Shown here: piece by piece, positions 24,161 to 49,489 of the stretch | How the letters are laid out: every line of letters starts with the position of its first letter | Position numbering within the stretch: the first letter of the stretch is position 1 | NCBI GenBank assembly: GCA_029224185.1 | Contig: CM055199.1 | Location: 10,937,938 to 11,001,937 of the forward strand | Source of the DNA: Karalla daura | Lineage: Eukaryota; Chordata; Actinopteri; Chaetodontiformes; Leiognathidae | Direction of reading: 5' to 3' | Length of the DNA stretch: 64,000 bases | Program-made: the position numbers and the translations under genes | The notes under the pieces: generated by a model | Seen by the model: the letters and a program-made list of their open reading frames with translations, nothing else | Databases searched by the model: none | What the model was told of the DNA's origin: nothing

Positions 24161-25837
24161 GTTGCCAGGTAACAGGTCAGGCTGATCCCCTGCATCATAG
24201 ATTGAAGGAGAAATGGATACAGAGATGGATATTTTTTCGTGTGAAGATCACACACACACACACACGCACACACACACATTTATATTACACCCATGTGATG
24301 TATGATGTAATGTGTGATCATTTCTTCAGGGAACATCCATCTTTGTGTTTCATTACAACCAATTTTCTAAAATCAGCGTATCGTTTGTTCGTGTACACCC
24401 AAATACTGTGTTACTATAAGTAGGTAGATAGATGCATGTATTGAATGAGTAAGTCACAAAGTGGACAAGCTGTCGAACACAATGGTTTAATGACAAAATA
24501 AATATTTTAATGAAATAAAAATACTAACAGAAATGTTACTTTTACAATTTTCATAAAGACTTTCTTTGTGTGGTACATGAAGACAAATTACAAAAGGACA
24601 ACGTTTTATGTAACTACTTCCATGGATCCCTTCCTAATTGCGGCGTGTCCATGAGCAGATAGAGGAAGACACGTGTGGTGCAGGCTGATGGGAGTCTTGT
24701 GTCACCCGAGGGAGGACACCAGTGTTTGCTGTTCAGCTGCACGAAGCACAGAAACACTCTGCGAGACTCGCAATCACATTAGAACTAGAGAACAATAACA
24801 ATAATTGATACTCTTTAATAGGCATCAATAGCAAATGGGTAATGCTTGAGTGTATTGATTACGGTAGAATTGATCTTCCCATTCCGACTGCGCGTTCCAC
24901 TTCCACTCCGCATGCCGCCACTCACTACCTGGTGTGTTTGGAAATAAACCAAGGCGTCTGTATTTTCAGAACATGTGCAGCCCTGCTTATTCGGAGTGCA
25001 TCTGCATTTTCACTTGCTCCTGTTTTTCTGAGGGGCTTTAGCAATGACTAGCCCCCCATATTCTTTAATGAAAAAAAAAGACATATAAATAGCATTGTAG
25101 CCCTTTCTCTGAATCAACAGAGCCAGAGAGACAGGTTCCAAAGGACAATTTTGACAATATGGTTGGAGATCGTTATTTTTACAAATCTTTCTGGACGAGA
25201 CGCTCAATAAAACACTTTAATCTGGTGGTGACGCAGATTGTCCTGTCCTTCGTCTAACATCATTCGTTTTGCTCATCAGGAAAAAAATACACTTTTGCAT
25301 AATAGAGTAAATTGGACCTGGTTTCTTTAACACTAGAGGGAGACATTTCATTATTGCATGTCCACTGCAGCAGCAAGCCGCTCTGACAGACTGAGGCATC
25401 TTGGATAAGGTTTGAACAACGCATAACAAACTTCTTAAAGGTTGCTGGTCCACATATATTCAGCCGATGTTAATAAATATAGACTTTAAACCACTTTTAA
25501 ATACTAAAGGAACCACCAAACGACAATAACTGATACAGTAATAATAATAATCTAGTAGAAAGGAGAAGGCTTTCGATCTGTTTTGGTTCTACATTGCACT
25601 CGCTCCCATGCATGTCCATTGTGTCAGCGGTGTTTCCACCAATCAAAACATGCTTCATGCCGAAGCTTGTCATCACAAACGCTGAGCCCCATCAGCGGGA
25701 GGGCGTGTCAGCATATCAACCCAGCTGTCTGAGTCTCGGGATGCAGGCGCAATAATTGGTAGATGAGCGGAGGAGACTCGGGAATGCTGCCACTGGGTTG
25801 GAAATAAATAGCGAGCCACACTGCAACAGGAGGTTTT
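24161..25837. other. Spacer between cipc promoter and pgf 3' end
   Basis: No coding exon seen. Part of it must be the pgf 3' UTR, since pgf terminates at 25866 and reads leftward. I could not fix a pgf polyadenylation signal. It includes a (CA)n array at 24248..24279. Confidence 0.45.
24248..24279. repeat. Interrupted (CA)n microsatellite
   Basis: About 15 CA units with one CG interruption. Confidence 0.9.
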
Positions 25838-25853
25838 GGGGGGGGGGGGGGGG
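25838..25853 (-). repeat. 16-base homopolymer (poly-C on the sense strand) in the pgf 3' UTR
   Basis: Sixteen consecutive G on the plus strand, read as C16 in the pgf transcript, beginning 12 bases after the pgf stop codon. A C-rich run could bind poly(C)-binding proteins. Length errors in assembly are also likely here. Confidence 0.85.
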
Positions 25854-25865
25854 TCGCCACTGCAG

Positions 25866-37734
<11,869 letters not shown>

Positions 37735-38250
37735 TTCGTGATGTCTGCGACTGGAGACAGCGGGTTGTTGGCTCCCGATGCACGCGATATTAATAGTAAT
37801 AAATATGTAAAAAAAAAAAAAACAACAAAAAAGAGCAATCCGACAATAAAAGTCCCAAAGTGGAAAAGAAAAAAAGGGAGAAGAAAAGATGCTGAGCCCG
37901 GAGTTTCCAAGTCGTCCGTTCCCGGTTTTGTTGAAGCTGAGACTGAGCTCAGTCACGTAGACGCTCGCTGCTGCTGCTGCTGCTGCTGCTGCTGTGTGTA
38001 ACCTGATGATTGTGCTTACTAATGAACAAGGCCCCTGAGGCGAACCCGAAGACAATCAAACAACCCAAAAAGTCAAAAGCAATAATTAAAAAAAAAAAAA
38101 GTTCACATTGCAAGTCAAGCAGAGGAGGACTCTGCAGCAGAGGCAGAGGCAGCGTGGAACAGCAGCAGACGCTTCTCACAAAGCATATTCAGAGCCAGGA
38201 GTGAAAAAAAAACAGAGTGGAGTCAAATCAATCCAAAGATTACTCCAAGA
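37735..38250 (-). promoter_or_regulatory. pgf 5' region: 5' UTR and probable proximal promoter
   Basis: Sequence immediately upstream of the pgf start codon. On the sense strand it holds a (CAG)9-type repeat (37995..37967) and an ACGTG hypoxia-response-type core at 37958..37954, about 220 bases before the ATG. A/T homopolymer tracts surround these. A transcription start cannot be fixed from sequence; promoter status is inferred from position. Confidence 0.35.
37967..37995. repeat. (CTG)n/(CAG)n trinucleotide repeat upstream of pgf
   Basis: About nine uninterrupted CTG units on the plus strand (CAG on the pgf sense strand). It may lie in the pgf 5' UTR or promoter. Confidence 0.9.
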
Positions 38251-41235
38251 GAGAGAGAGAGAGAGAGGGAGAGAAAAAAATAACAGCAAAGACATGCATG
38301 GAGTTTCAGTGCTCCAGTCCTGCTTCTTGCTCCAGTGTCTGCAGAAAACACACTTGCCTCTAATTGCCCCTGCACTACCTTCTTCACAAGATGACCATTA
38401 AAATCTCCTCCCCTTCCCTCTGTCTGCTTCCTCACACTACACACTGCTGAGGCGAGCCCCCTCTTCTCCCTTCACTTCCCCCTCTAGCTGCCACAAGCAC
38501 TGGTCACACTGACACCACTGCTGATGCTTCATATCCCAGTCTACACTCCATAGGTGATTCACACTGTGGAATATACACATATACATACAGTACACCAGCT
38601 CATGGAGGAACTTCCCTGGAGGTGGCCCTGCAGGTTAAATACTGAGAGATCTTTCTCTCCACCCATGACATGGATGGTATACTCATTGGCCGCAGGATGC
38701 ACAGACTTTCCTCGTTCAGCCAACTTTGCAGAGACAGAGTAGGAGATTCCTGCGCTGTTGACACACAGAGTTAATCTTCACTGTGGGACTTCTGTGTTTG
38801 GAGAAACCCTGGAACGAAAGGATTCCTTGCGGGCTTCCACACATTCCTCAATGTGTGGAGTTGAATAGCTCCATTACCTCCTTCTATTGTGCAGACCACA
38901 CTCAAGAGTGCGCTGTTCCTAAACATATAAGACACTTAAAGCTGCAAACCACCCCCCCAACTCCTCCGTTTCCATCAGAGCGTCGGAAAGTGCAAACAGT
39001 CAGGGACAGTGGGAGATATTTCCTCTAATTAAGCTGAGTAATATCACAGTCTTCTCCCAAATTACATCTCTACATGGCATTGATGGATACTCTTTGAACG
39101 TTCAGGGAGAGGACAGACGGGCAGCAGTGTAAACTGTGGCGATCGAACTATGCAATTATTCTGTTTTAGCCCTGTCTCATGTGCTGTCATTGTCTGGGTG
39201 GTGAGTTTTCCTTCACAACAGTATCAATCTTCTTTTTTTCTGTTTATTGCTGCAGTATTGCAAGGCGGAGATGAACCAAAAGCTGCCTCGGAGCTGTCTT
39301 CTGTCTTCCAAGAAGTGAAATCAATTCGTCAACATCAAGGAAAAGTAAGGCTGCCGAACGGCGTCTCGATGAAGGGCAAATTACAAATATTTTGAATGGA
39401 GGGGTGAAGGACCATTTCCACGCAGACTTTGTTTGCTCAGAGGACAGATCCAGGCTCATGCCATCTGCTCAGTGATCTATCTGTTTTTAAAGCCCCACCG
39501 GCTGATGGGGTCTAATAAGATCAGTCAGATTGTTTGTACAATAAATACGGCCTGACAAGACAAGCAAACCTGGCTGAGGCGATAGCAAGTTTCATGGGAC
39601 ACAGATCTTTGCGCTGCCAAATCGCGGAGCAACCTTGAGGCCCTCGTTGCTTTTTGCTAAAATCAAAAAGCGCGATGATGAGTTCGCCATGTGTCCGTGT
39701 GTTGGTGTGTCCTGGGGAGGACAACCGCTTCCTGCTTTGGTTCGGTCGCCGCCTTTTTAAAACGTCTTCCAACAAGACACAATCCATTTAAATGACGCCT
39801 CTTTAATGAAATCTAAAGGGGAAACAGACTTCTCCTTCCAGCCATCTGTGCAGATTAGTGGGATAATTATGATGAGGGATCAAAAACGGAAAAAAAAAAA
39901 TCTCGATCAATATCAAGAATGTTTGGAAGCGTGCAGCGATCCAGAAACGAAATAAAACGGCAACAAAATGTGTTCTCTAATTGGGCTTTGTGATGGGGGT
40001 CCATGATTGAGGGAGGGTCAGCTGGTCGGATGCGTAAGCCCCTCGCAGTCTGCAGCCTCTCTTGATGTTGTGAAGGCCAAATGGGTGGCTCTCGGGAACT
40101 GGAGTGCCAAAGTAAGCACATTTCCCTTTTGCTGTTGACCCCTCATTTTCCCAGATTGCTGAGAAAAAGGTAAACAGATGAACAGCATTAATGATGTCCA
40201 TTCATCATTGCTGGGGCAGCTTTGGTTTCCTCCACAGTGGGGCCTTTAAGGGGAAGGTGGAGAGACAGGGAGGCCCTTACTTTGAAGGATCTCATTAACA
40301 ATAGTTAGAGCCCTGTAGGGACAGCAAAGTTTCTGCTGAAGACAGCAGCCACTGTATGTCTTCTACATATAAACCTGTACAATTCTGAGCAGACATTTGC
40401 CCCAAAAGGCAAATGTGTGAGAAAGGAGAGGAGAACCCGAACAGGGGGGATTCTGGGAGATGATGTAACACGCCGTTGCTGATGTCCGACCACCTGGGCA
40501 GCGGACCCAAACAGGATACGACAATATTTGACACACAGACCCTTTCTTCCTGTTATTAATTAGACGTGACAAACCACAAAATCTCTTCCTCCTGCAATGA
40601 CTGTATTATTGTGGAGGAATCTAAATTTGAAATAACGTGTAAATAGGAAGTGCTCCAGCCGTGAGTAACAAGCTCCTTACCGTTGCCTAAGGTGATTAGC
40701 ATTATATCACAACAACTTCTTTCATTTGAAAGATGTGAAATCCTGTTTACGCGTCCATGCTGCAGTGACATATTTTTGTCCCAGACACGTTTTTGTTCCA
40801 AGGCTGTCAGGTGTCATCCTGTTTTCATGCCCGGTGCGTTCATGTGTGTGAGCATTGTTTCATCCCGGAGGAAGCCGGTCAACATGTTAAAGCACAATTG
40901 GAGGTTATTTTAGTCTGGAGTGATGGTGAACCAGTCATTGCAGAAATCTCCAGACAGTATTTAAACTTTATGCAGCTGTGTCTTGGACATCGCAGTGTCA
41001 GCTGGCTGCTGTGTCCGCAGGCCAAGGGAGGTTTCAATTCCCGATGTCACAGGAAAATATGGCAGAATTTATTCAATTTAATACGAGGGGGCAATTATAG
41101 CAAAGCCCGTGATATTCAATCATTGCAGAAGAAAACCTTCCAAGGGGGAAAATGGAAAATAGCAGATTTGGGTGACACAACTTTGACATTTTGGGAAAAT
41201 GCATTTAGTTGCCGTCTTGCCTTAGGATTTGAGAT

Positions 41236-41281
41236 TAAATAAGATTATCCTTTATTAATCCCATGGAGGGGGAATTTGCAG
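41236..41281 (+). mobile_element. Retroposon-tail-like fragment
   Basis: Contains ATCCTTTATTAATCCCATGG followed by AGGGGGAATTTGCAG. It shares the CTTTATTRATCCC plus GGGGAAT pattern with the tail at 37146..37170 and with many teleost dispersed repeats. Only the tail is recognisable. Confidence 0.5.
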
Positions 41282-41590
41282 ATGTTCAGCTGCGAAAAGA
41301 GGGAAGTGTTACTGTGGGAAGCTTCAGTAAAACACACCACCGAGTGTGAGCAAAGTGTTAAGATGAAGGTGGCTTGTGGCTAAGAGAGACAACCTGTCTC
41401 TGTTAAAAATACTCCTACTAACTCGACCAAAGTTCAGTCAGTATTGTATTTGTCTGTTGAAACAGAAATGTAGAAGTGACTAATTGTGGTTTATGACCAG
41501 TTGCATGATGGAACTATTTCTGACAGGAAAGTGCAGGGCAGATGGATAAACTGTTCATTAAGGAGCTTCTGCAGCACGTAGCCTACAATA

Positions 41591-41639
41591 TAAAAATGAC
41601 AATTTGCGGTTCCTGTGAAACCACAAATTGCCATTTTTA
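41591..41639 (-). other. 21-bp inverted repeat (hairpin)
   Basis: Arms at 41591..41611 and 41619..41639 are separated by a 7-base loop. On the plus strand there are two mismatches (A/C and C/A). On the minus strand both become G-U pairs, so a minus-strand RNA would form an uninterrupted 21-bp stem. No gene is recognised around it. It may be a transposon remnant or a small structured RNA. Confidence 0.6.
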
Positions 41640-44600
41640 CATTTTTGTTTGTGTGCAGATTAAACACGTGTTCGTTAGGGAGGTTTAAAGGTGATGGAAG
41701 GCCGATTTTCTAACAAAGAAGAGAGGGACAGCTGTGTTCTTTTGCTTCCAGTCCTCCAGCTAAACTAAGCTAATTACCCGCCCTAAAACCACAAATGGGA
41801 CGGTGGTATCATTTCTCTCATCTCGCTGTCAGCACCACAGTGTCATGTTGTTCCTGTAACAGATGGGCCGATACTGCGCTTGAATGGTTTTTTGACATCT
41901 AGTCATCCTAGCACCTTGAAAACAAAAAAAAACGTGTTTTATTTTTATTATTATGAATACAGGGCCGGCTCCTATTCCCTTACATCCACATTCAGGCACT
42001 TTCAGGCAGATGTGTCGAAACTATCTGTATGTGTCTGTGACTGTGCACCCCCGACTGAGCGCTGAGGACCGGGAGCGCAGCAGCAGCAGCGGCCTGAAAG
42101 GAAACGGACTGTTTGTCTAAGATAAAATTTCATCACCTCCACAAAGCTGCGGGGACACGGGCCTGCGGTTGGTAATATCGAAAAGGAAAAACAGCGGCGG
42201 GAGTGAATTATCACGACTTGTGTCGCCGCCAGTTGTAAAAGCCGTTAGCTTTTTATAAATGAAGGGCGAGTGGTGCAAACTGTGCGGAAGAGGTCCCGCA
42301 GCCAGAGAGCAGGTTATAACTCAGGCGTTCGCTGATACTCTAAACTCCATTAAGAGGTCCCACATGTGGAGCGCATTCACGAGTTCACGGGTTGACGCTG
42401 TTGGTGGTGCCTGGGCCCGAGCCATTAAAACAGATAAATGAGATGTTTCTAACATCTTTCTCGTGTTCAAACATTCGCCGCAAATTATAACCACGAAATT
42501 ATGCGCAATGTAAATATAATGTTGGCTTGTGATGGCTCCAGCAGGTGTACCGCGGCGAGCAGCAGATCGCACTGTAAACACGCCACCATGTAAACGTGCA
42601 GGGTTTTCCTCCGGCCGCTGACATGTTAGTAAAAGAGATAAAGGAGCCAGAGGCTAATGGAATATACCCTTTAATAGCAAACGTGGCACAGAGATTGACT
42701 GGCAGTGCGATTAGATTTATTCCTAGAAAAGGGAGACACTTGCGTAAACACGAGCTCAATCAGGCAGCGAGATTTACCGAACGCCGATCGCCACTGAGTG
42801 CTGCTGTTTATTTTTTCAGAGTGCAGAATGTTTTTCCTAAAAAGCTCAAATTAGTTTATCCCCCCGCAGGGCCTATGTGTAAGACTTTTAAAAAGTTTCC
42901 TCAGAAAACACACACTTTGGCCACATTCATGAGGCAGAGCCGGTCTGAGCTGACAGTAGCTGTGTAACACTTGTACAATTACTCGAAACATGACGTTAAA
43001 CTTAACCTTTGCACCGGGCTCAAATAAACGTTTCCATGGCTGCATGTGAAACGAAACAAAGAAGGAGTTCTTATGTGGGACTTTATAACACAGCGGCCCA
43101 CAATTACAACAAAATTACACAGAAACACTGCGCCTCAGTACTTTCAATAAACCAGTAAATCAACAGTTTTGGACTCTCACTTTCTTGCTCTCATGTCTGA
43201 ACGATGCATATAAAGCAGCAGGTCAGCAGCTGTTTCCGTAGTTAGAGAATAGAAGAAGAATGAAAACAAGTCGGTCCTCGTCCGTTCAAACGAAACAGAA
43301 TCACGGCCTTTCCAGATCGCAAATTAATCGTCTATATCTAATTTATTTAATCGGCTTAAAAATCAAAGTATAAAAAGCGTGTTTGCCTGAAAGTCAAACA
43401 ACTCTCCAGACTAAATGTTTGGATCCCGATGAAAGGGATCGGTGGGATAGATAATAAAACTCTGAAGGACTTAAAAAAAAAGAGCCCCAAAACACTGAAA
43501 TAAAAGCCAGAGCTTTCCACCCCTCTACGCCACTGAGACTCATTCTTAAAAGAGGAGACTTTGTGATAGGATGCTGGTGAAACTGAAGAGGAGCCCTAAG
43601 ACGAAATGTACAGAGCGGGCCATGGCCTCAGCAAGTGTTAGGTGAAGTTCACGTGTGTGCAAGTGTTTACTCAAACTACGGCCAAGAAAAATTGTGCGCG
43701 GAGATTTATTTATGTGTAGAGAAATACGTTTACTCAAATAGCTCTTGCTTGTAGTACAAGGAACAAGAGAATGGGAGCAGAGCAAGCAGAGGGGTGGGAG
43801 GGGGGGGTTGGAGGTCAAAGAGCCAGGGGAAAGTTAATAACTTGAAATAATAAATAATACAGCCAACTGATGGGAATTTGGCAACGGCGCACATTTATTA
43901 TCATCAGTTAACTCGCGTCGCTTATAAAAATGGCCTCGCTGCTTCGTGGCTACTGTGCACTTGCTGGGGACAGCAGATTTCATTACTCAAGACAATGTGT
44001 ATGTTTGTTGTTTCACTCCTGCGATTAAGTGTCTGGTCTTAGAGTGTTGCTGCCAGGGAGATGGTGGAGACAACCAGTCCCAGATGGTGCTCTGCCCCGA
44101 GGGGACAGACAAATGAGGACCACCAGGGTGGATAAAACAGCCGGACAGTGACACCAGCCCCGTGGGCCCAACAGGCCTCACGTTAAGTCTGAGGCAACTC
44201 CAACACGTAAAGATAGATAAACGTTGGGGCCGCACGCTGGGAGCGATATTCTCACTGTGGCAACATCCACTTTCCTCTAACAAGACTTTCTATTTTGAAA
44301 AGGAACATTTTCAGTGACATTGGCCGAAGCTTAATTTTCCATTACCCTAAAAAAGAAAATAAGCAAATAAATACACAAGTTCCAGGATGGTGAGTCTGGG
44401 GTTGTGAGAAAGGAGGAGCCTGCCTGGCCCATAGTGAGGAGTAACTCTCTTCTCTTTCACTGCACGAAAACTCTCAATTAATCCATGCGGGTCCTTCCGA
44501 TAGGTGAAAATGACTGGAGATAATTATTGACATAGAATATTATGTGTTTCTGTGATTCTGTGATTAAATTTCTGGGAATTTTAAGCAGGATTTCATATCC

Positions 44601-47555
44601 AAATAAAAGCTTATCGCTGATGTGACTTCACAGCTATTACATTACACCGAAAATCCTTTCAATTCCTTTATTATATTTGCAGATTTCACTAATGCAGCGG
44701 GCTGAGCTGAAAGACTTGTTGTGTGAACTCGTTTGAATATAAATCTCTGCTGAAGACGGAGACGTTTATCTCTAAGTCCGTAAGACTGAGACATCCCAGA
44801 AATATCAAGTATGATTAGAGGCTTGATTGCTTTCAGACTATACAACGCTGTGCTACCAATGACAAAAGCTTTTTATCTCCTCAGCGATCGGCTTGGCAAA
44901 TGATTGAAAGCTGGTGTTTGACACTTCCAGCCGTAAGATCAACAAAGGGAGAGCGAGGGCCTTGTCTGGGCATTCAGGAGCCAGCACAGCGTTGAGTGGG
45001 GGGAGGTTTGGAAGGTGTCGTGATAAGCTTTGAACCATAATGGAAAGAGCTGGTGTTGAATGAACCCAGACCTCCGACTGACTCCCAACACCCCGAGCCG
45101 TGAAGAAGTGAAAATGTGCAGTGCTAATCAAGAGAAAATAAACAGAGCAGCACCCCCAGGCATCGTGGTAACAGGAGGAACGGCTGCAGGATCTGGAGGC
45201 CCTCGACATCGTGAGACAACATCAACTCACAGTCATGTCGCTTTTTCTGACTCGTAAGAATATCACATTTTCCGCTCGATATGGGACCAGCTGTACGGCC
45301 TGTGGAGGCAGAAACCTCAATTAGAATGGCGACTCATGCGAGCTGTTGTTTGGGGGGTGTGCCAGTGGGATGCAAGCGGAGGCTGCCTCGCTCAGATGGG
45401 CTGCTCTGGGTTAGAGCCAACGAGGCCTGAGGGAGCCCGCTTCCAAATGGTGAGCCTCGGAGGAGCCGGCGTGCTCTGTCTGGGGGACTCAATCCTAATC
45501 TACGGGATCGGGGGAATTTTCCCATCGAGATGAGAAGCAGATGTCTCTCTTTTTCTGTCTCGTCGCGCCGACCCCGACTCCGTCTGCCTCGCTCGCTCAG
45601 TCCAACCTGGTCCTCTGTCCCCCCGCCCCCATCCCAGGCCGCCCACCTCCCCCAGGGACAGGGGAGGAACATGAGCACCATGGGAAGGGTGGCTGTCCCC
45701 GAGCTCTATCACATGACGATGGAGCCCTTATTTCTTTTTTCTTTTTTTTTTTTAAGTGGGAGGCACTGCATTAGGTACAGAGCTGTGAGCACATGGAGCC
45801 GGTCCAAGAGCTCCCAAAGTTTCTCATGGAAAGACGCAAACAAGATTTGATAAAAACGTCATGTTCTGGCCATCCCCACTTCAGATGGACAAGTGCTGGC
45901 TGACCGGCCGGCTCCTCTAGGTGGACTGGAGAAGCTTTCTCTTTACTATTTTGTTCCCAGTGTTGATGTAGTGTGTGACCCCTGACTCCTGGCAGGAAGA
46001 GGAATCACGGAGATCAGACTGGAGGGACTGGTCCACTCCTCCTCTTCTCATCGTGCCTCTGGACTTGGTATTTTCACCATAAATCCCCAGACTTGAAAAC
46101 TCCGCCTCGTGCACCTGCGGCTCCCCTGGGTCCAGGCTCTGCGCCTCCCCAGAGCCCAACCCCTTGGCTCCTGTGGCTCAGTTCTGACGTGCGTACTCTG
46201 GCTCACAGCGTAAACAGAGTGAGACGAACTGTGGGCCAGTCACCGGGTGTTTGGTCGTGGTCTGTAAACAGATCAGCAAGAGGAGGAACAGGAGCTCCCA
46301 GTGGAGACGAGACCAGCTCTCTATCCTGAGGCGGGAGAGCAAAGGCATGAGATACCAGGCTCACACGGATGCCTGTTACATGTCCAAGTTGCCACGCCAT
46401 CTCATACCAAAAGGTTTATGGTATGAGATTGTTTAGCCATCCAGGATTGCAGGATGACCCCGGGGTTCGTGACATTACAGATTAAAGGTTAAAGCCCCAA
46501 CTTGAGCACGAGTCGTACCTGTCAAAATGTCTTTGCTCAAGATGCTGAATCACTTTGAGGCCGCTGTACTGTAGCCACGCCCGCAGTCTCCCCTTTGGGG
46601 ACGATTGTGCTCAATAACAATCTGTTACATAAACAAAATGAGGAACCGCATGTAAGGAGCTGGAGAATGAAAAATGAAATAGTTCTCATTCTGTCATCAG
46701 TTGGTTATGAAGAGGTGAAGATGCTGGAAAATAAGAAAAAAAAAGGGTAAATTACCTCATCAGACATCTGTATCATGGATTTTAGGCGAAGTGCTTGATT
46801 TTACATTAGCTGCTACAATAATAACACACCCACATCTCAGAAAATATTGTTTGTGGTAATACTGCGTCGTGGGTAATGTCGGTGCCAAGTTCTAGCTAAT
46901 TAGACAAAAACAGGCATATCTCTGGCTCTGCTGCGGTTTTATTATCAGTTTTATAGAGGGTGCAGAATCATTGCACTCCCTTTTACTTAGAGGAGCTGCA
47001 TAGCTCTTATTCACACTGCGTGACAAACAGGTGTGTGTCACAAACCGAAAACAGACACGACTCGATGAATTCTGGGACACCTGGACCTTTTAGAAACAAC
47101 CCTTGGAGTTACAAGCAGGAGAGCCTCCTTGCAGCCATAATCGTCAGCATTGCATAAAGTGGCCTTTGGCTACGTTCCATTGAGCAGCTTGTAAATATTC
47201 TCCGGCTGTCTCTTTGCTAATCGTAAGTCACTCGGATTCCTCTAGAAATATGCATATTTACATTTTTCGCTGTCAGTTTTATCTCATCGCAGCGTGAAAT
47301 GACAAAATATTGATAGCAATTAGAAGTCAGACTTTCAAATGCTGTCGTGTGTTTTAATGAGCGAAGCTCAATGCACATCTGAGGCCAGAGCCTGAGTCAT
47401 GGCTGAAGGTTACTGAGGAAGATTACTGAGTCTGCCAGCGTTAATAAGGCTGTGTTTACATTCTGCGGCTCTGTGTTTAAGCAGACCTGAATGACCCGGG
47501 ATTAAAAGGAGGCTAGTGGTGGCTTGATGGCAAACACGCCCACACACACCCACTG

Positions 47556-47557
<2 letters not shown>

Positions 47558-47594
<37 letters not shown>
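47558..47594. repeat. (CA)n microsatellite
   Basis: About 18 CA units preceded by a diverged CA-rich flank. Confidence 0.9.
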
Positions 47595-47596
<2 letters not shown>

Positions 47597-49463
47597 AAGA
47601 TGACAGAGTGGTGCCGATGAGGGTTTGAAGGCTGCGTTCAGCATGTACTATCCTATCAGCATGATTGCTGGGCTGGTGTGTAGGATCACATCAAACGCAG
47701 TTCTGCTCCCTCATTAATTTAACAAATCATTTTGTAAATACTGTGCGCAATCAACCCAACACTCTCAGTGAAGACTAAACAACTAATTAAACCTGATTTA
47801 TTGAAAATGTCACATCTCTCCAAGCAGTGGTGGGAAAAGCTGTCTCCTCCAGGTCTGTTTTAAGATACACTGTTCCAAACTTGTACTTCTCTGTAGTGTT
47901 TGCCTATGCCATATTAATATACAGCTATTCTTCCTTGTGACTTTTCATATTTAAATTATTAAGACAAAACATAAATCAGATACTAAAATATATCAGCTCA
48001 ACAGAAGTGTATTAAATATTCAAAACTCTTCACTTACCTACTATAACATTGTGCTTGCACATTAATGCTCCATTAATCACATCCCACAGTTGCACTTATG
48101 CTACAGTATTTATACTTTTCATTTTATTCAGTAGATATTAAAATCACATTGTTCTCAGTGTTAGTACATGTACCCTACAGAAGCTTGGGTTTCTCATCCA
48201 AAGGAGAAAGGCAACAACTGACTCATAATTGAGATTATATTTTAAACCAAAACATGATCTTCTGCAGTTGCATCTGAGAATGATGCTGGATGGGTAAGTT
48301 TGGTGTTATTTTCTCATAGTCATTTCCAGGCAGGGAAAAAAAAGAGCCTGACGTCAGATAACATTAACTGTAACCAGCGTGTAAAAATTTCACATTGCCA
48401 GAGATTAACCCAAGAGGTTGACAGCCATCAGGTGAGAAGACGCCTCAGAGCAGAATCGCACCGGGCTGTTTACACCTGATCCTGTATTCTCCTGACATAC
48501 AAAAGCAAGCACTTAGCGCTGACCTCATCTATCATTTTGACATATTTTGGAGCTGAACAATTGCCACTCCGCTCTAATGTTCCACTGTCTAACCTCTGGG
48601 GGTCTCTCCACTGGCACTTGGCTACACCTGGCTGTAAAGAAACACAAGCCCACAGGCACCTGCGCAGCCAGCACCCAGCCGATGGAAAGATTAATCACAC
48701 GGCGGATGAATGCTGGTGATTTATGGGAAACTGTGACAGTGTGGTCATAACACACAGGACTCTGGGATGCGGGATGGCCTGGAGACTAAAAGGTACTAAA
48801 TGGGCCATTATTTGGAATTCAACGCTAGGACTCAAACCAGAAGGGGGGTTCCCCTGTCTCTGAAGCCAGGGAACCGAGGGGAAGGCGCCGTCCCACATCT
48901 ACCGCCTTTGATGGTGCAGTTGTGAGCGACTGCCTCCTCCCCCTTGTCCTCTTCCCCGTGGTTTTCCTCTTCTTTTTTTTATTTTTTCCTGCTTCCTCCT
49001 GAGAGGACATATTCCCACACTGTGACCACAATGAATCTGGGTCCTCTCTGTCGTGACTGTGTCCACTTTCACCGCAAAGACACCCAGCGGCTTTATGGCT
49101 CTGCCCGTGGGGAGTGGGGCAAGGTTGGAGGGTTGAGGGGCTCAACATCCCTCAGGACCCCCCCCCCCCCCCACACACACACTCCAGCCCCCACCCCTCT
49201 CCCGCCACTTCTGTCCCAGCTTTCTACAGTCTTCCACATAACAGATAAACTCTGACAAATGGGTTCTGGCAAGTGGTTTTTACACACTCACGTGATATCA
49301 GCAATTACACTGGTGCTCCCCTCCTCGGCTCTCTCTGCTCCCACCCCCAATGTCCTTTGGGAGGTTTCTTATCAATGTGAAGAAGTCACTGAAGGAAATG
49401 CCAACTTAACTTGAGGAGCCTGCACACTGCTGTTCATCTTCTGTCTGCAGTGACAAGGGATTT

Positions 49464-49489
49464 GCAGCAGCAGCAGCAGCAGCAGCAGC
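49464..49489. repeat. (CAG)n trinucleotide repeat
   Basis: About eight uninterrupted CAG units, not in any supported coding exon. A poly-C/CA tract lies nearby at about 49159..49182. Confidence 0.88.

Noticed and set aside
40793..41242. 149-codon open frame on the plus strand
   Set aside because: No recognisable domain, no splice or start context of note, and the end runs into a retroposon-tail fragment. Its length is possible by chance in 64 kb.
42596..42967. 123-codon open frame on the plus strand
   Set aside because: Looks locally protein-like but matches no family known to me and has no supporting exon structure.
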